Of a stretch of 43,153 nucleotides of DNA, positions 1-11,571 are shown piece after piece. The notes beneath the pieces are model-generated. The model did no database searches. It worked only from the letters and a program-made list of their open reading frames with translations, and was not told where the DNA came from. Both the position numbers and the translations under genes were made by a program. Position 1 is the first letter of the stretch. Each line of letters begins with the position of its first letter. The DNA lies in assembly GCA_000277445.1 (NCBI GenBank), contig AJWJ01000164.1:1-43153 (forward strand), given 5' to 3'. The stretch comes from Polysphondylium violaceum. Its lineage: Eukaryota > Evosea > Eumycetozoa > Dictyosteliales > Dictyosteliaceae.

Positions 1-131
1 TCTTTTTTTATTTGATGCAGGGTTTTTTTTCGTTTTTCCAAAAGAATTCGATTTTTTCAAAAACCGAAGGTTCATAATCTCATTTGAAAATGATTTTTTT
101 TGTATTTATTGTGCCTATAACAACAGTAAAA
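1..131 (+). promoter_or_regulatory. T-rich leader of the DNase II-like gene
   Basis: Very T-rich sequence at the window edge, ahead of the first gene. An in-frame ATG at 90 precedes the preferred ATG at 132. No TATA box can be assigned because the promoter may begin outside the window. Confidence 0.3.
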
Positions 132-2444
132 ATGAAAGAGATACAAAGACGACAAGTATATGTGCTTGTTTATCTCTTTTTAATGGTATGCATAGGTAAT
201 GTGCGAGGTGAAAATGAGATGTGTAGAGCCGATAAGATCCTCACTGGGAAAGATGATGAGGTAGATTGGTGGTTTATCACTAAAGTTAAAGGATTTGGAG
301 ATGTATACTTGTATGTTGATTCAAATATGGATAATACGGCTACTTTTAAAGTATGTATATGTTGTTAAATATTTATTCATAAATATACTAATAAAATAAA
401 TAGACTGGGTATTATCTTAGATCTGTATATAGTGCTTTGGGAAGTACATTATCACCTTTTACAGGTGAAGGGGTTAACAATAAAAAGAATTTTATCTCAT
501 TTTGTGATCATGCAGCTTTTAACCAACCTTCCTCTGATCCAAAAAAAGAGCCCGTGTTTAATAAATTGTATGTAGAGGGTGCTCATCAAAAAGGTATTAT
601 TGGATGGACAGAAGTATCAGACACTCAATGGAAAGGATTCTATATTGATCATACATTGCCATATTTCCCTCAAATCCACAGTAAAACATTTATGAATAGT
701 CCTATCAATTTTGATCCTGAAAAGATTACTACCCCGAGGACTGAAATGAAATTATACTTGACTAGTATGTATTTTTCATACTATGGTTGGAGAAAACCAT
801 TTTTTGGTAGAAATGTATGTATAATCATAATGCAAATGTACAGTTATTAATACAAACAAATAACTGATAATTATAAATCAAGCTTATGCCTTACGACTCA
901 AATGGTGGTTGTGTTAAAGATTATCTTCTGAAGCACGATCAAGATAATTCAGCCCCTCCTATTAAGTTAAGAGAGCATTTTATTAATCCACATGAAAAAG
1001 AAACTAAGGAAAATGAAAGGATTACACATAATGAACGAACTGGATCTGGTGCATTTCTCAAGATGGACGATATTTTCCCATTTGCTATTATTCATACTCA
1101 TAAACAAAAGCCAAGTCAACATATATTCTGTATATCTATTGATACCAAAGGTAAGTGTCACTAAAATAATAATTTTAATCAAATTTAATTAATAATTATT
1201 TTAAATATATAGATAAGTTTTTGGATTTCTTTAAACATTATCAATATATATCAAATGAAGGTATTGTTAGCAATATTCATAAAGTTAGTGATTCTTCTTT
1301 ATCAAACATTAAATCATACATCAGCCTTTATGATGAAAAAGGTGAACATAAACAACCAACAAAGGTTGCTAGAACAACTGGATTCAAAAATCAAAAACTA
1401 TCATTTGTCAAAGGAATAACAGCAGAGTCTACGATTAATGTGAATTTAGGACCAGCCATCGGTAATGATGTCTGGAAAGGTTTAATTGCAAACCAAGCAT
1501 CAAAGGCTGAGCCCTATCTTGAAAATGAAGCTAAAATTTTTATTTCTACATGGTCAGATGGTGATAAAGAAGTATGGTGGAGAAAAAATAATCAAATTAA
1601 AGAGCCTGTCTTTATAGCTGATATTTATAATTCAAAAATTAAATGGAAATCAAATACTCATGATGAACATTCAAAGGTTGCTTTTACAGAATCCCAAGAC
1701 CACAAACTTTGGAATGTATGTATTAGTGGTGGTAATTTATACGGTCATTCTAAAACTGATCCAATCAAAAGTTCTATCATTGTAAGTAATATAAAAATTT
1801 ATTAAATAATATGTTTAATATACTAATACCTCGATAGTTATGCTTAAAACTAGATGCCCTACATAGTGCTTTAACAAAATTGAAGGTCAGGACTTGGGAT
1901 GGAACCACCTCGTTAGCTGAGGAGACTGAGTATGATGCATACCAAAAGGCTTTTGGAGATTTAAAGAAAAGTGTGGTAAGTAATCTATATTAAAACGTAG
2001 ATATATTTAAATGGAGATTAACATTTAATTCAGATGAAAATGGATGAAGATAAATATGTTGAATTTATTGGAAGTAACAACGTAGATATAACTAAAGCTC
2101 CAGGATATAAGGATCCACTAGCTAGTGAACTCACAATATCTATTATTAAATCAAAAAGACTTTGTAAAAAATTACTAGATCAATCAAGTGAAACCCCATC
2201 ATTCAAATATAGTCAGCCTAACGATCAGGGTCTCATAAATCAGGTGGCAACTGCTAATTTACATACGATAAAATTCGAAAATTCATACACTGTGAAAAAA
2301 CCTAAAATTGCAGGGAGACATCAGGATCCTGATGGTGATAGACTGGTTCAACTGGGTGCTAAAGAAGAGACCTTTATGGATCTATTCAATACACTAATAC
2401 CTCCCGATGCATCAAAAGAGTATCAATTACAGTTATATACATAA
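132..2444 (+). CDS. Secreted DNase II family protein, six exons
   Basis: Acid endonuclease family (DNase II), expected in lysosomes/phagosomes or outside the cell. Exons by splice signals and frame: 132-350, 404-814, 883-1150, 1213-1781, 1838-1975, 2034-2444; about 671 residues. The ATG at 132 gives a classic signal peptide (basic start, VYVLVYLFLMVCIG core); the in-frame ATG at 90 would add 14 residues. The mature start VDWWF matches the family's VDWF. The two family HxK catalytic motifs are present: AHQKGIIGW (about residue 135) and DEHSKVAF (about residue 450). The stretch around IFCISID matches the Cys-Val-Ser region of animal DNase II, and CLKLDALHSAL matches its C-terminal helix. Animal DNase II is about 360 residues; this protein carries roughly 160 extra residues after the catalytic domain that I do not recognise. 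The assignment to the family is firm from the ordered motifs; activity is inferred. Confidence 0.85.
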
Positions 2445-2762
2445 TCTATTCAAAATTTTTAATTAATAAATATCCTTATCTTTATCATATTTAATCTGTA
2501 TTATTATTATTATTATTTTCATAATGGTTTTTTAAAAAAAAAAGCTTTGGTTAACATTAATCAGAGTGACAATATCTAAACAATTTTACCAGTCAATATT
2601 CACTTGATATTCTAAATCTATGTCAATAATGATACTATGTTTGCTTAGAACATAATTTTATCATCATTGCCACATGTGTCCATTTTTTTTAATTATTTCC
2701 GAAAAAGTAGTTCAAAAAAATTGAGGCTTCTTTTGAATTCAAAAAAATAAATCAAGAAATAA
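2445..2762. other. Intergenic, AT-rich
   Basis: Contains the 3' end of the DNase II-like gene (a TTATTATTATTATT run near 2500-2515) and the promoter of the next gene, which has A/T homopolymers and no clear TATA box. No coding signal seen. Confidence 0.5.
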
Positions 2763-4730
2763 ATGGATAAATTGTATCGATGTGTATTTAGTAATCTATA
2801 TATCTCTACAAAGATATTCACTCATGTACATCAAATACAATTAAATGATTATAGTTTAAAATACGATGTTATAGTTGATGCTGGATGGATGTACAGAAAC
2901 GGTCATATAAAGTTACTGAAAGAAAAGATAAACAACACCAATATAAAGCTATATGTCTGCAATAAAGAATTGTTTTCATTGATAGCCAACGCAGATACAT
3001 GTTTGTTTATTGTCCTTTTTGAAAGAACAAAGGACAGTGCGCTGGACTACTTGGACAGCAAATCTGCCTATGACGATTTTCTCTCCAATATACGCAACAA
3101 AGAGGTGCTGGTGTATCTCCACAAAGAGGGCCATCTAAAGAGAATTAAATTCAAGCTCGTTGGTCGGATGCGGGTAGACGTTGTCGAGTATTTGGTTGAC
3201 ACAGGGTACATGGTGCTCACGCCCAACGTGTTGCTGCACAATCGTGTCTTTGGCAGAGAATACAACGGGCAAGAAGTCAATAGAGAGTACAATGAGGAAG
3301 AGATGTATCTGTTGCCCGACAAATCAGTGATCATGCATCACAAGAGAGAGATGGTGGAGCTAGTCCTCAAGCACGTTGCAAAGCCCATATCACAAACATA
3401 TGCTCAACAGATTATGGCATATTTGTATTCAAACCCTACTCTGTATATATATGAACTGCTGTCACCTCACTTTGATCCGGGTATTGAAAAGACAAAAATT
3501 GAAATCAACAATCAAATCAAGGTGCCCTATAGCAGTGCCGCCGGTGTGATCGAGCGCCATCTAGAGACACTGCGCCAAAGGGCCTCAATCTACCAGTACA
3601 GAAGCAAGCCTATCGACCTTGTGCATCTCATAAAACAAGATTGTCGAGGGTTTTGGATGTGGCTCCTCAAGCAAGGAGATGAAGCATTCTTTAGTCTCTC
3701 CACGCAGAGGATCACAACCTCTCTCAACGCCGTCTTTTTTTACTTTGGCGATATCGAGTCTAGAGATGAGATGGATCCTAGTTTTGATAGCCTAGATGTG
3801 TATCCTGATATCCTTGAGGCAGCCTGCATGCATGGCTGTGTCAAAGTGATCAAGTACTTCATAGACAGTGGCTTTAATTCCCAGAGAATCAATACACGAA
3901 TCCTGGACCACTCATACACATTCTTTAAATCAGCACTCAGGCACACCAGCGACGAGTACCGTGGCATCATGACCGACCTCGCCAAGTTTCTATTTACAAT
4001 TTCCTGCGCTAAAATCCTGCAATCCTGCTGTGAACACGGCTATGTCGATAACCTGAACTTTTACTTGGCACGATACAAAGTCCCCGACGACAGCCAGACC
4101 TATCAAGAGACAATCACACATTTCTATGATTTGGCCTTGTACAACAACCACAAACACATCTGTCGAGCCCTCGAGGCCCAAGGACACCCATACTCGGACT
4201 GCCCAGACGACAACCTGCGGCTCATTGAGCGACATGGCTTTAAATACATGTTGGACGACGTCAGGCGCCACATTGACCGCGTTCAAGACAGCAACAAAAC
4301 AGACATGATTCTGGAGCTGCTGAAAATCTCTGCCATCCACAACGATTTCGTTGGATTCAAATTCATTTTGACAGAGTATATCAAAGTCGTTAAAGGGAAC
4401 ATCATAGATGTGGCAGCAATGATGATCGCACACTCTAGCAATCTCGCCATCATTGATCATGTCTATCAACACAACGCTACCTATTTTGAGTCCCCAGCCA
4501 CCTTTTCTCTCTTTGTCAAAAAACTGTACCAATCCTCTGCCGATCAAAACAATTTCCAATTCATGGAGTACATCACCAACGAGACCAACTCTTACTCTCC
4601 CTCCATCAGCGAAGCTCAACTCTACAGAAAACAACAAAAGCACCGAAAAAAGCAACTCTTAGAATTTAGTCAACAACAAGAAATTGAATTACAATTACAA
4701 CATAAAGACAAAAAATGTATATTAATGTAA
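2763..4730 (+). CDS. Ankyrin-like dictyostelid family protein with C-terminal CaaX box
   Basis: Single-exon gene, 655 residues. The start resembles the F-box-like N-terminus of the large dictyostelid family of ankyrin-type proteins (FSNLYISTKIFTHVHQI), followed by helical repeats such as ACMHGCVKVIKYFIDSG and ACEHGYVDNLNFYLARY-like units, which read as degenerate ankyrin repeats. No enzyme motif is visible. The last residues are a basic patch followed by Cys-Ile-Leu-Met, a good CaaX box (Met at X favours farnesylation), so membrane attachment is possible. Base composition is mosaic: the centre, about 3050-4620, is clearly richer in G+C than both ends and than neighbouring genes, and it carries long antisense open frames (for example 3990-4655 on the minus strand) that I take to be by-products of composition. 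Role unknown; family membership is from recall of the repeat pattern, not a search. Confidence 0.8.
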   Translation: MDKLYRCVFSNLYISTKIFTHVHQIQLNDYSLKYDVIVDAGWMYRNGHIKLLKEKINNTNIKLYVCNKELFSLIANADTCLFIVLFERTKDSALDYLDSKSAYDDFLSNIRNKEVLVYLHKEGHLKRIKFKLVGRMRVDVVEYLVDTGYMVLTPNVLLHNRVFGREYNGQEVNREYNEEEMYLLPDKSVIMHHKREMVELVLKHVAKPISQTYAQQIMAYLYSNPTLYIYELLSPHFDPGIEKTKIEINNQIKVPYSSAAGVIERHLETLRQRASIYQYRSKPIDLVHLIKQDCRGFWMWLLKQGDEAFFSLSTQRITTSLNAVFFYFGDIESRDEMDPSFDSLDVYPDILEAACMHGCVKVIKYFIDSGFNSQRINTRILDHSYTFFKSALRHTSDEYRGIMTDLAKFLFTISCAKILQSCCEHGYVDNLNFYLARYKVPDDSQTYQETITHFYDLALYNNHKHICRALEAQGHPYSDCPDDNLRLIERHGFKYMLDDVRRHIDRVQDSNKTDMILELLKISAIHNDFVGFKFILTEYIKVVKGNIIDVAAMMIAHSSNLAIIDHVYQHNATYFESPATFSLFVKKLYQSSADQNNFQFMEYITNETNSYSPSISEAQLYRKQQKHRKKQLLEFSQQQEIELQLQHKDKKCILM

Positions 4731-5148
4731 AATAATAATAATTATTACACATATCAAAATAATGATGTTCAATCAATTACCTGAAATGTGTTTTCGAAAG
4801 CCCTGACAAATATCCCGTTTTTTGAAAAAACCCAATTTATTTTTTATTAATTTTTTTTGATTTTTTTTGAATTTTTTTTTTTTTAATTTTGAGCCTCGCA
4901 TAAAAGATTCGTAATCGGTATTTTTTCATCATATTATTTTTTCTTTGTGTTATATACACATATATTATTTATATCTTAAAGCTTATCTTTACAAGATATC
5001 TTTAGATATACTTAATTTTTCTCAATTTATTTGAGAGTGTTTTAAAAACACAAAAACAATAGAAAAATATATAAAGCCCCCAGGACCCCTTAAAGCCCTT
5101 AAAGCCCTTTGAAGCCCCCACAAACGCGCACACAATCAACAATTAAAA
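4731..5148. promoter_or_regulatory. Intergenic region and LARP1 leader with AAAGCCC repeats
   Basis: Polyadenylation side of the ankyrin-like gene, then T-rich promoter sequence (4840-4900) and a leader with several copies of AAAGCCC/GAAGCCC between 5071 and 5120, ending 29 bp before the LARP1 start codon. The repeats stand out because the flanks are almost pure A/T. Confidence 0.45.
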
Positions 5149-7296
5149 ATGGTAGCAGAAACAACCAGTTCAGATTCTCTTATAAACTCTAAAAAAGTTT
5201 ATGTTGGTAAAAATCCACACAAAGTAGAACATCCACCCAAACCTTTTGTCGAATCTACTTTTGTTGATATTCATGATATCAAGAAATCAATTTTAAATCA
5301 AATGTAAGTTAACTATAATAAAATTAAAATATCCATATACTAATAATAAATACAAAATAAAAAATATAGTCATTATTACTTTAGTGTACAAAACTTATGT
5401 AGAGATGTATTCCTTAGATGTAATATGGATAATGATGGATGGATTTTAATCTCTTTTATTTCAAATTTCAATAGAATGAGATCATTTGATATCAATACTA
5501 TCATTGAATCTATCAAATCTTCAAATATCATTGAGCTTGATTCCAATTTAGAAAAGATTCGTTTAATTTCATATGAAGATAGAAAGCTATGGATCTTACC
5601 ACAAGATACCAAAAATGCTTTTTTAGAAAGCCATCAACAACAAATTGAACAACAACAACTCGAGCAACAAAAACAAGCTCACAATCTTTCAAAATCAAAC
5701 GAAGGTTGGGTTACAGTTACTTCCAAAACTCAACCAAAGAGTATTTTATCACCATCCATCAACAATGGCAGTAATAAAAAATCATCCCCATCATCATCAC
5801 CACCATCAAATGAAGAAATGAATCACAAAACTGAAGAATCTGTATTTGATCTCAGTGGAGATGATTCAGATGAACAAGATTTCTTTTTAAAGGAAAGAAG
5901 AAACTTTGATGAAAGAGAATTACCTCAATCAAGTGAAGATGAAGATACTGTCTTTGATGATGATCAAGAGCACCACCATATTGATGAACAACAAGAATAT
6001 CAATATGAAGAATATTACTCTGATCACAGCGAGCAAGATATTATTGATGAATATGAAGAACAAGATGATGAAGAAGATGATATTAGCTCAAAGCTCATCA
6101 TTGTAACTCAATCTCCATATAAAAAGAATAAGCTCAATGGAAAGAAATACATGACCTCTGAAATTGCTTCAATGATTAATGATGGTCTTTATTTCTATGA
6201 ACAAGATCTCAAGAGAAAGAAGCAAATTAAACCACAAAACTTTAATACTGTTATCGTTAATGACAGTAGCAAATTATCCAACACTGCTGCCTCTAAATCT
6301 GTTCAAGATAATCCAACTAGATTATATTCTCCAATGATTAAAAAGAGTATCCCAATTGGTTCAAGTTCTTCTTCCTCCTCAAACAAACCCAACACTCTTC
6401 CACCTATTGGTTGGGTATTAGGTCCAAAATCTGAATCCAATACACCAAGTGGTAGTCCACAATCTAATAGTGGTAAAAATATCAATACTACTCCCTCAAC
6501 TACTACTACTACCACCAAAACCTCAACAAACAACAATACCACCCAACCATCAACTAGTATGGATGAAAAATTACCATATTTCCAACATCCATCCTATGAA
6601 TTATTGGAAGAGAATGGATTTGTTCAACACAAATACAACAAATATCGTTCCAAATGTCTAAAGGATAGAAAGAGACTTGGTATTGGTAAATCTATGGAAA
6701 TGAATACCTTGTTTAGATTTTGGAGTCATTTCCTCAGAACTCATTTCAATGCTAAAATCTATCAAGAATTTAAAGATATTGCCATTGAAGACTCGCAAAC
6801 AAATTTCCGTTATGGTTTAGAATGTCTCTATCGTTTCTATAGTTATGGTCTCGAGAAAAAGTATCGTCAAGATATTTTTGAAGATTTCCAACAACTAGTT
6901 CTTGATGAATACAAATCCTCCAAACAAACCTATGGTTTGGAAAAGTTTTGGGCCTATCTCTGCTATAGAAAAGATTCAACTAAACTTGAAATCAATCCTG
7001 AAATGACAGTTATTTTGGATCAATTCAAATCAATTCAAGATTTTAAAAGACTTGAAATTAAGACAAATTATAGTAGCAACAATAGTTCTAAAACTCCTTC
7101 AAATAGTTACAACAACAGATCTTCCTCCTCTTATCAAAAATCATCATCATCATCATCAGCATCAACCTCTTTTGGCGGAAGAAGAAAGTCATTTGGTTCC
7201 TCAATGGCTTGGGATTCGAGAAATACCAACAATAGTAAAAATACTTTTGGTACTTCGGTAGGCTCTCAACCATCTAGCAGAATTCACCACCCTTAA
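5149..7296 (+). CDS. LARP1 homologue (La motif plus DM15 region)
   Basis: La-related protein 1, an RNA-binding regulator that in animals binds the cap and 5' terminal oligopyrimidine tract of ribosomal-protein mRNAs downstream of TOR. Two exons, 5149-5303 and 5370-7296, give 693 residues. The La motif (about residues 38-125) spans the intron; its core [16 protein letters not shown] and the following MDNDGWI are diagnostic. A long acidic and low-complexity middle (Ser, Asp/Glu, Thr runs) follows. The C-terminal DM15 helical repeats are at about residues 453-613 ([62 protein letters not shown]), which separates LARP1 from La, LARP4, LARP6 and LARP7. Tail is Ser/Asn-rich. Both key modules are present, so TOP-mRNA control is a reasonable inference. 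Confidence 0.92.
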
Positions 7297-7879
7297 AGCA
7301 ACATTTGAAAGAGAATGCTTTGTTTCACCTTTTTACAACAACAATGATGATGATGAAACCGGTTGTAAAATGAATCAATTCTATTCCTTTCAAATATATT
7401 CCAATCTCTTTACTCTTCAATTTAAAAGACTTCAAATACAGTTGATGTTTGGAATTAAAAAAAAAAAAAAAAAAAAGAAAACTTTTTTGGAAAAAAAAAT
7501 AAATTAAATCTTTTCAAAAACAGATATTAATAATACGTTTCTTTATTTATTGTCCAATTATTAAACCCAGGGTGTACACACACAAAAGATATAAATTTGA
7601 ATCCTTTTTTTAAAAATCTTTTTTAAATTTTTTCTGACATTTCCACCACTCAACAAAAATATCCAGAGATAAATGAAATTGGTAAAAGATTTTACATAAG
7701 AGAATGGTTTTTATTTTTAAAGCTTTAGATTTTATGGAAGGGTTCTGATTATGTAATAATATCATGTCTAAAAGAAGAATATGAAAATATTTTTTAAATG
7801 AACAAAACCTATAAATAGGTCTTTTATTTTACATTTTTAAATCATTCAAAATATATTCCAAACAATTATTAATCAAAAA
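7297..7879. promoter_or_regulatory. Intergenic region and CBM49-gene promoter
   Basis: After the LARP1 stop there is an A homopolymer of about 18 near 7459, then AT-rich sequence. A TATA-like element lies in the inverted repeat ACCTAT-AA-ATAGGT at 7807-7820, about 60 bp before the next start codon. No further gene is seen. Confidence 0.45.
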
Positions 7880-8338
7880 ATGAAATTAGTATCAATTCTC
7901 TTTGCCTTACTTTTTGTAGCTTTTGCTTCAGCTTCCTTCCCATATGCATGTGGTCCTTACTCATGCAGAGCAGGTGAAATTTGCAGAACTATTGACAATG
8001 TTTGCCACTGTGTCCCAATCCCTCAATGTTATGAAGTAACTCTCACTCAAAAAGTTATCGGTACCTGGAAAGATAACAACGGAAAGACTTTTACTCAATA
8101 TGACGTTACAATCACCAACCATATGAACAGAAACATCAAGAACCTCATCATTGACACAGACTACACATTAAGATTAAGAGACAATTCATCCATCTGGAAT
8201 GTAAATAGACTCCCTAATAATGATCTCACTCTCCCAAGCTACCAACCATCTGTCAATGCCCATGCCTCATTCACTTTTGGTTTCATTTTGGAAGGAACCA
8301 TCCCAGCCAATTTGGCCATTAAAGCTGTTGTTTATTAA
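7880..8338 (+). CDS. Small secreted cellulose-binding (CBM49) protein
   Basis: Single exon, 152 residues. A signal peptide (residues 1-18, SILFALLFVAFASA) is followed by a short Cys-rich segment (residues 24-50, six cysteines) and a CBM49-type carbohydrate-binding domain to the end: VTLTQKVIGTWKD, FTQYDVTITNHMNRNIKNL and SFTFGFILEG are typical of the dictyostelid family. These proteins bind cellulose in the slug sheath, stalk tube or spore coat. There is no catalytic domain, so the role is structural or adhesive. The 3' end faces the convergent RhoGAP gene 83 bp away. The CBM49 call is from the characteristic pattern; the developmental role is inferred from the family. Confidence 0.85.
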   Translation: MKLVSILFALLFVAFASASFPYACGPYSCRAGEICRTIDNVCHCVPIPQCYEVTLTQKVIGTWKDNNGKTFTQYDVTITNHMNRNIKNLIIDTDYTLRLRDNSSIWNVNRLPNNDLTLPSYQPSVNAHASFTFGFILEGTIPANLAIKAVVY

Positions 8339-8421
8339 ACAATTGGATTATTTTCCACCAATAATAATATTAATAAAAAATATTATTCATTTTATTTTTA
8401 AATAATAGGACTACTATTTAT

Positions 8422-11261
8422 TTATTTATTAATACCTTTTACATCTTTGAATAAAATAATTATAGTTTTTAAAAGATTAATAATTTCGAATAAGTGGGAC
8501 TCGTTGTTTACTTGATTGAAAACCTTTTCAAGTTGATTAAATCTAGAGGTGATTTGGTCGATGAGAATGCAAGACAACGATTTCAATGCATTTACTTTAT
8601 CATTAATACTAGATTGAGGAAAGTTTTCAGAGGAAAGAGTGAGTTGACTGTTTTTGTTTAAAAGGAGATGGTTGGTGAATTTGATGCCAGTCTTTTCCAA
8701 GAGGGAAGGATCTTCAAACATTTTTTTCATCTTGGTTACGGTACGAGAGATGGTCATCAAATTTTCCAAACCAATTTGTGGTTGATTGGCATCTTGTTTG
8801 AGTTGATCAAACAAGGGACGGAGTTTTTTGAGTGTTGTGGTGATGGTTTCCTTCATGTACTTGCAATTTCTCTCGGATATCTCTGCACGGTTTCGTTGGT
8901 TGATCTTGTAGGTATGGTAACAGGGAAGACGAGACAATAGTTTGTAGAGATCCACGATTCTTTGTTTGTAGAACACGAGATCCTTGTCATGAATCTCAAA
9001 TATAAATGGTGATTTCTTGAGCTTGGAGGAACCGTATCCATTGGTGTATGTAAAGGAATCATCTCCTTCATTCTCTAGAGATGCAATAAATGAATCTTTG
9101 GAAATAATTATTTGATCACGAATCTCTTTGGTCAACACATAGACAACACTCACCAATGATGCCAATTTTTGTTTGGGTGTGATTTTGAGTGTGTTTATCT
9201 TTGGTGGTGTAATTTCATCAAATGTTGATGCAGACTTGATTGATTGTTTGATAATCTTTTGAAGATTTTGAATGATTTTACAAATGAATATTAATTCACT
9301 CTTTGAAGAAATTGACATTAAAGACTCTTCTGTTTCAAATAATATTTGATCAGCAATCATATATTTCTCTATAAAGTCTTTTTTATCCAATGGTTCTGTT
9401 ATAGTTTCATTTTGATCAATTATTAATAAACTATCTTTACTATTATTATTGTTGTTGGAACTATTAATATTATTGTTATTGTTATTATTACTAATATTAT
9501 TATTAATATTGTTATCAGTAATACTTGTATTTGAACAAGTATTACTAATGATATCAATTTGATTCCATTTATTATAAAAGAAATCCAATACATCATTGAC
9601 AGCTCTAAGAGTTCTAATAATTGTAATTAAATCTACTAGACAAATTTCACGTTCAATTTCATCTTGAGTAGAGGCTAAATAAGATTCTTGTTTGATTTCT
9701 TCTAAAAGTTGTGGAATATTTACAGTGATTTTCAATAAGATAGCCTTTTTTAATGTTTCTATACGTTTGGAATCAGATTCAGAAAATGATGACACCACTT
9801 GGGTGTCAATTTCAAACGATGATACCACCTGAGTGTCAATGTCTGGACCATCGGTAAGAATATTTATAATGCACTTCATAGATGATGCAATGAGAAGAAC
9901 CTCTTGGAACGATAGTTCTGTTTCCAAATCTTTGGACAACTTTATAAACTCTCCCTCCAATTTAAATATAGTTTCATCGATAAGTGATTTAATGCCATTG
10001 ATTTTGATATCAATGTTTTTACTGCTACTGTTGTTGGAAGGCGATGATGGGGTGGCCAAGAGTTGGGGATTACTATTTGATGATGGCGATGTCGAGAGGG
10101 ATGGTGATATGTTGTTGTTGCTGTGGCCTTTACCCTTTAACTCTTCATCCTCGTCATCAAGATCATCTTCTTCGTCATTTTGTCTGCCATCGACTGAAAT
10201 GTCTGGAGATGACGCAGTGTCATCCATTGACTGCTGTTTGATGGCATTGACAGAATTGGTATTGGATGTACTGCCACCGCCAAACACTTGAAACACCGAT
10301 GGTCTGTTGGAAGACGAGTGGTTGTGAGGATGGTGATGGTGGTTGTCTGCATTGGCGGCGGCCACGGCAGAGATTGAGGGAATTTGGCCTCGAGACAAGG
10401 CATCTTCCACCTCTTCCTCAAAGATCTCTGCAATCTCTTTATCCAAATTGATAGTCTCATATTTAGTGGGCAACAAGAAATCTTCGCTAAAGTAGGACTT
10501 GAGTGGCTTGGTCTCGACCTTTTCCAGTGTGATTGGGTCCTTTTCAAACAATTCTGAATAGTTTTCAATGATGATCTTTAATATCGACGTGGAACGGGGC
10601 GAGTCGTTGACAATCTGCTCGGCAGTCTCTGTTTTGGACTTTAACAGATTGGGCGCAAACACAATGGCCAGATTACTAGAGTCCATCTTGTTGGTGTTGG
10701 AGTGTTGACATATTCTGTGCAAAAACGCTATAATGTAATCCAACACAATGTAGTAGTGTGGCGGTACTTTCTGTATAATTGATTTAATACAATTGAGTCT
10801 CATCTCTGGATCCGTCACCCCATGCGAGGCAATCAAGGCCTCGTATGAGTTAAATGTAAACAAAGGTTCTGGTAATTCTCTCAAATAAAATTTGAGAACA
10901 TTTGCCACTGCATGTGTTGATACTAAACTAAAATCTATACTTTCATCTATAATAGTAATTGGCAGTATTGTTGTTAGTGTTTGTGGAATGGTAAGAACAT
11001 CTATTCTATCTATATACTCTTTTCAAAAGCTTGCTTTAGAGCAGAAATGTGAGCATGGTGGCCCGATACTCTAAAGAGACCGTGCTCTTGTATACCGTGT
11101 TGCTCAATGTACTCAGTAGTTTGTCTGACTATTTCTGGAATGATTGGATTCAATGGATCAAGTGGCACTCCAAACACTCGACCTTTGAGTCCATTTTGCT
11201 GATTGTTTATCTTTAGATTCGCCTTTGTATCTTTTCGCCAAAAACTTTTTACTCTTCTCAT
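8422..11261 (-). CDS. RhoGAP domain protein
   Basis: GTPase-activating protein for Rho/Rac GTPases, acting on the actin cytoskeleton. Two exons, 11261-11018 and 10946-8422, give 922 residues; the 71-bp intron has a CTAAC branch-like site and restores the frame inside the domain. RhoGAP domain at about residues 28-213: GLFRVSG contains the arginine finger (Arg64), followed by HAVANVLKFYLRELPEP and SSNLAIVFAPNLLK, all standard family blocks. After it come Asp/Glu, Ser and Asn low-complexity stretches and a long helical C-terminal half (about residues 320-922) with no domain I recognise. A 27-bp duplication near 9787-9840 makes the peptide IDTQVVSSF occur twice in a row. Dictyostelids have dozens of such genes (gac series); I cannot pick the orthologue. 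Confidence 0.88.
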
Positions 11262-11571
11262 TTTCTTTTTTTTTTTCTTTTTGCTATCTAAATCGATCGA
11301 TCAGTGTGTGACGGGGGTGAGTGAGTGAGTGGGTGGGGTGATTTGAAATCGAGATATATATAAATAAATAAATAAATACAACACTATATTACAACAACAA
11401 CAGTAATTAATAGACTATATAAATGATTCTATAACAATCATCCATAAAACTAATTGGTAGTGTATGTTGTATATTTGGGCGTGAGTGGGATTTGAATGAA
11501 ATTGAGTGTTTCTTGATTGATTGAAAAAAGAAATAATTGTATAACAATTATACAAATATATTATACTTGAT

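Noticed and set aside
3990-4655. 221-codon antisense frame opposite the ankyrin-like gene
   Set aside because: It lies wholly inside a convincing sense gene, its translation has no recognisable motif, and its length is explained by the locally higher GC content.
11014-11045. Apparent frameshift or 17-bp mini-intron in the RhoGAP gene
   Set aside because: A normal 71-bp intron (10947-11017) with branch-like CTAAC and a TATTATAG acceptor restores the RhoGAP domain better.
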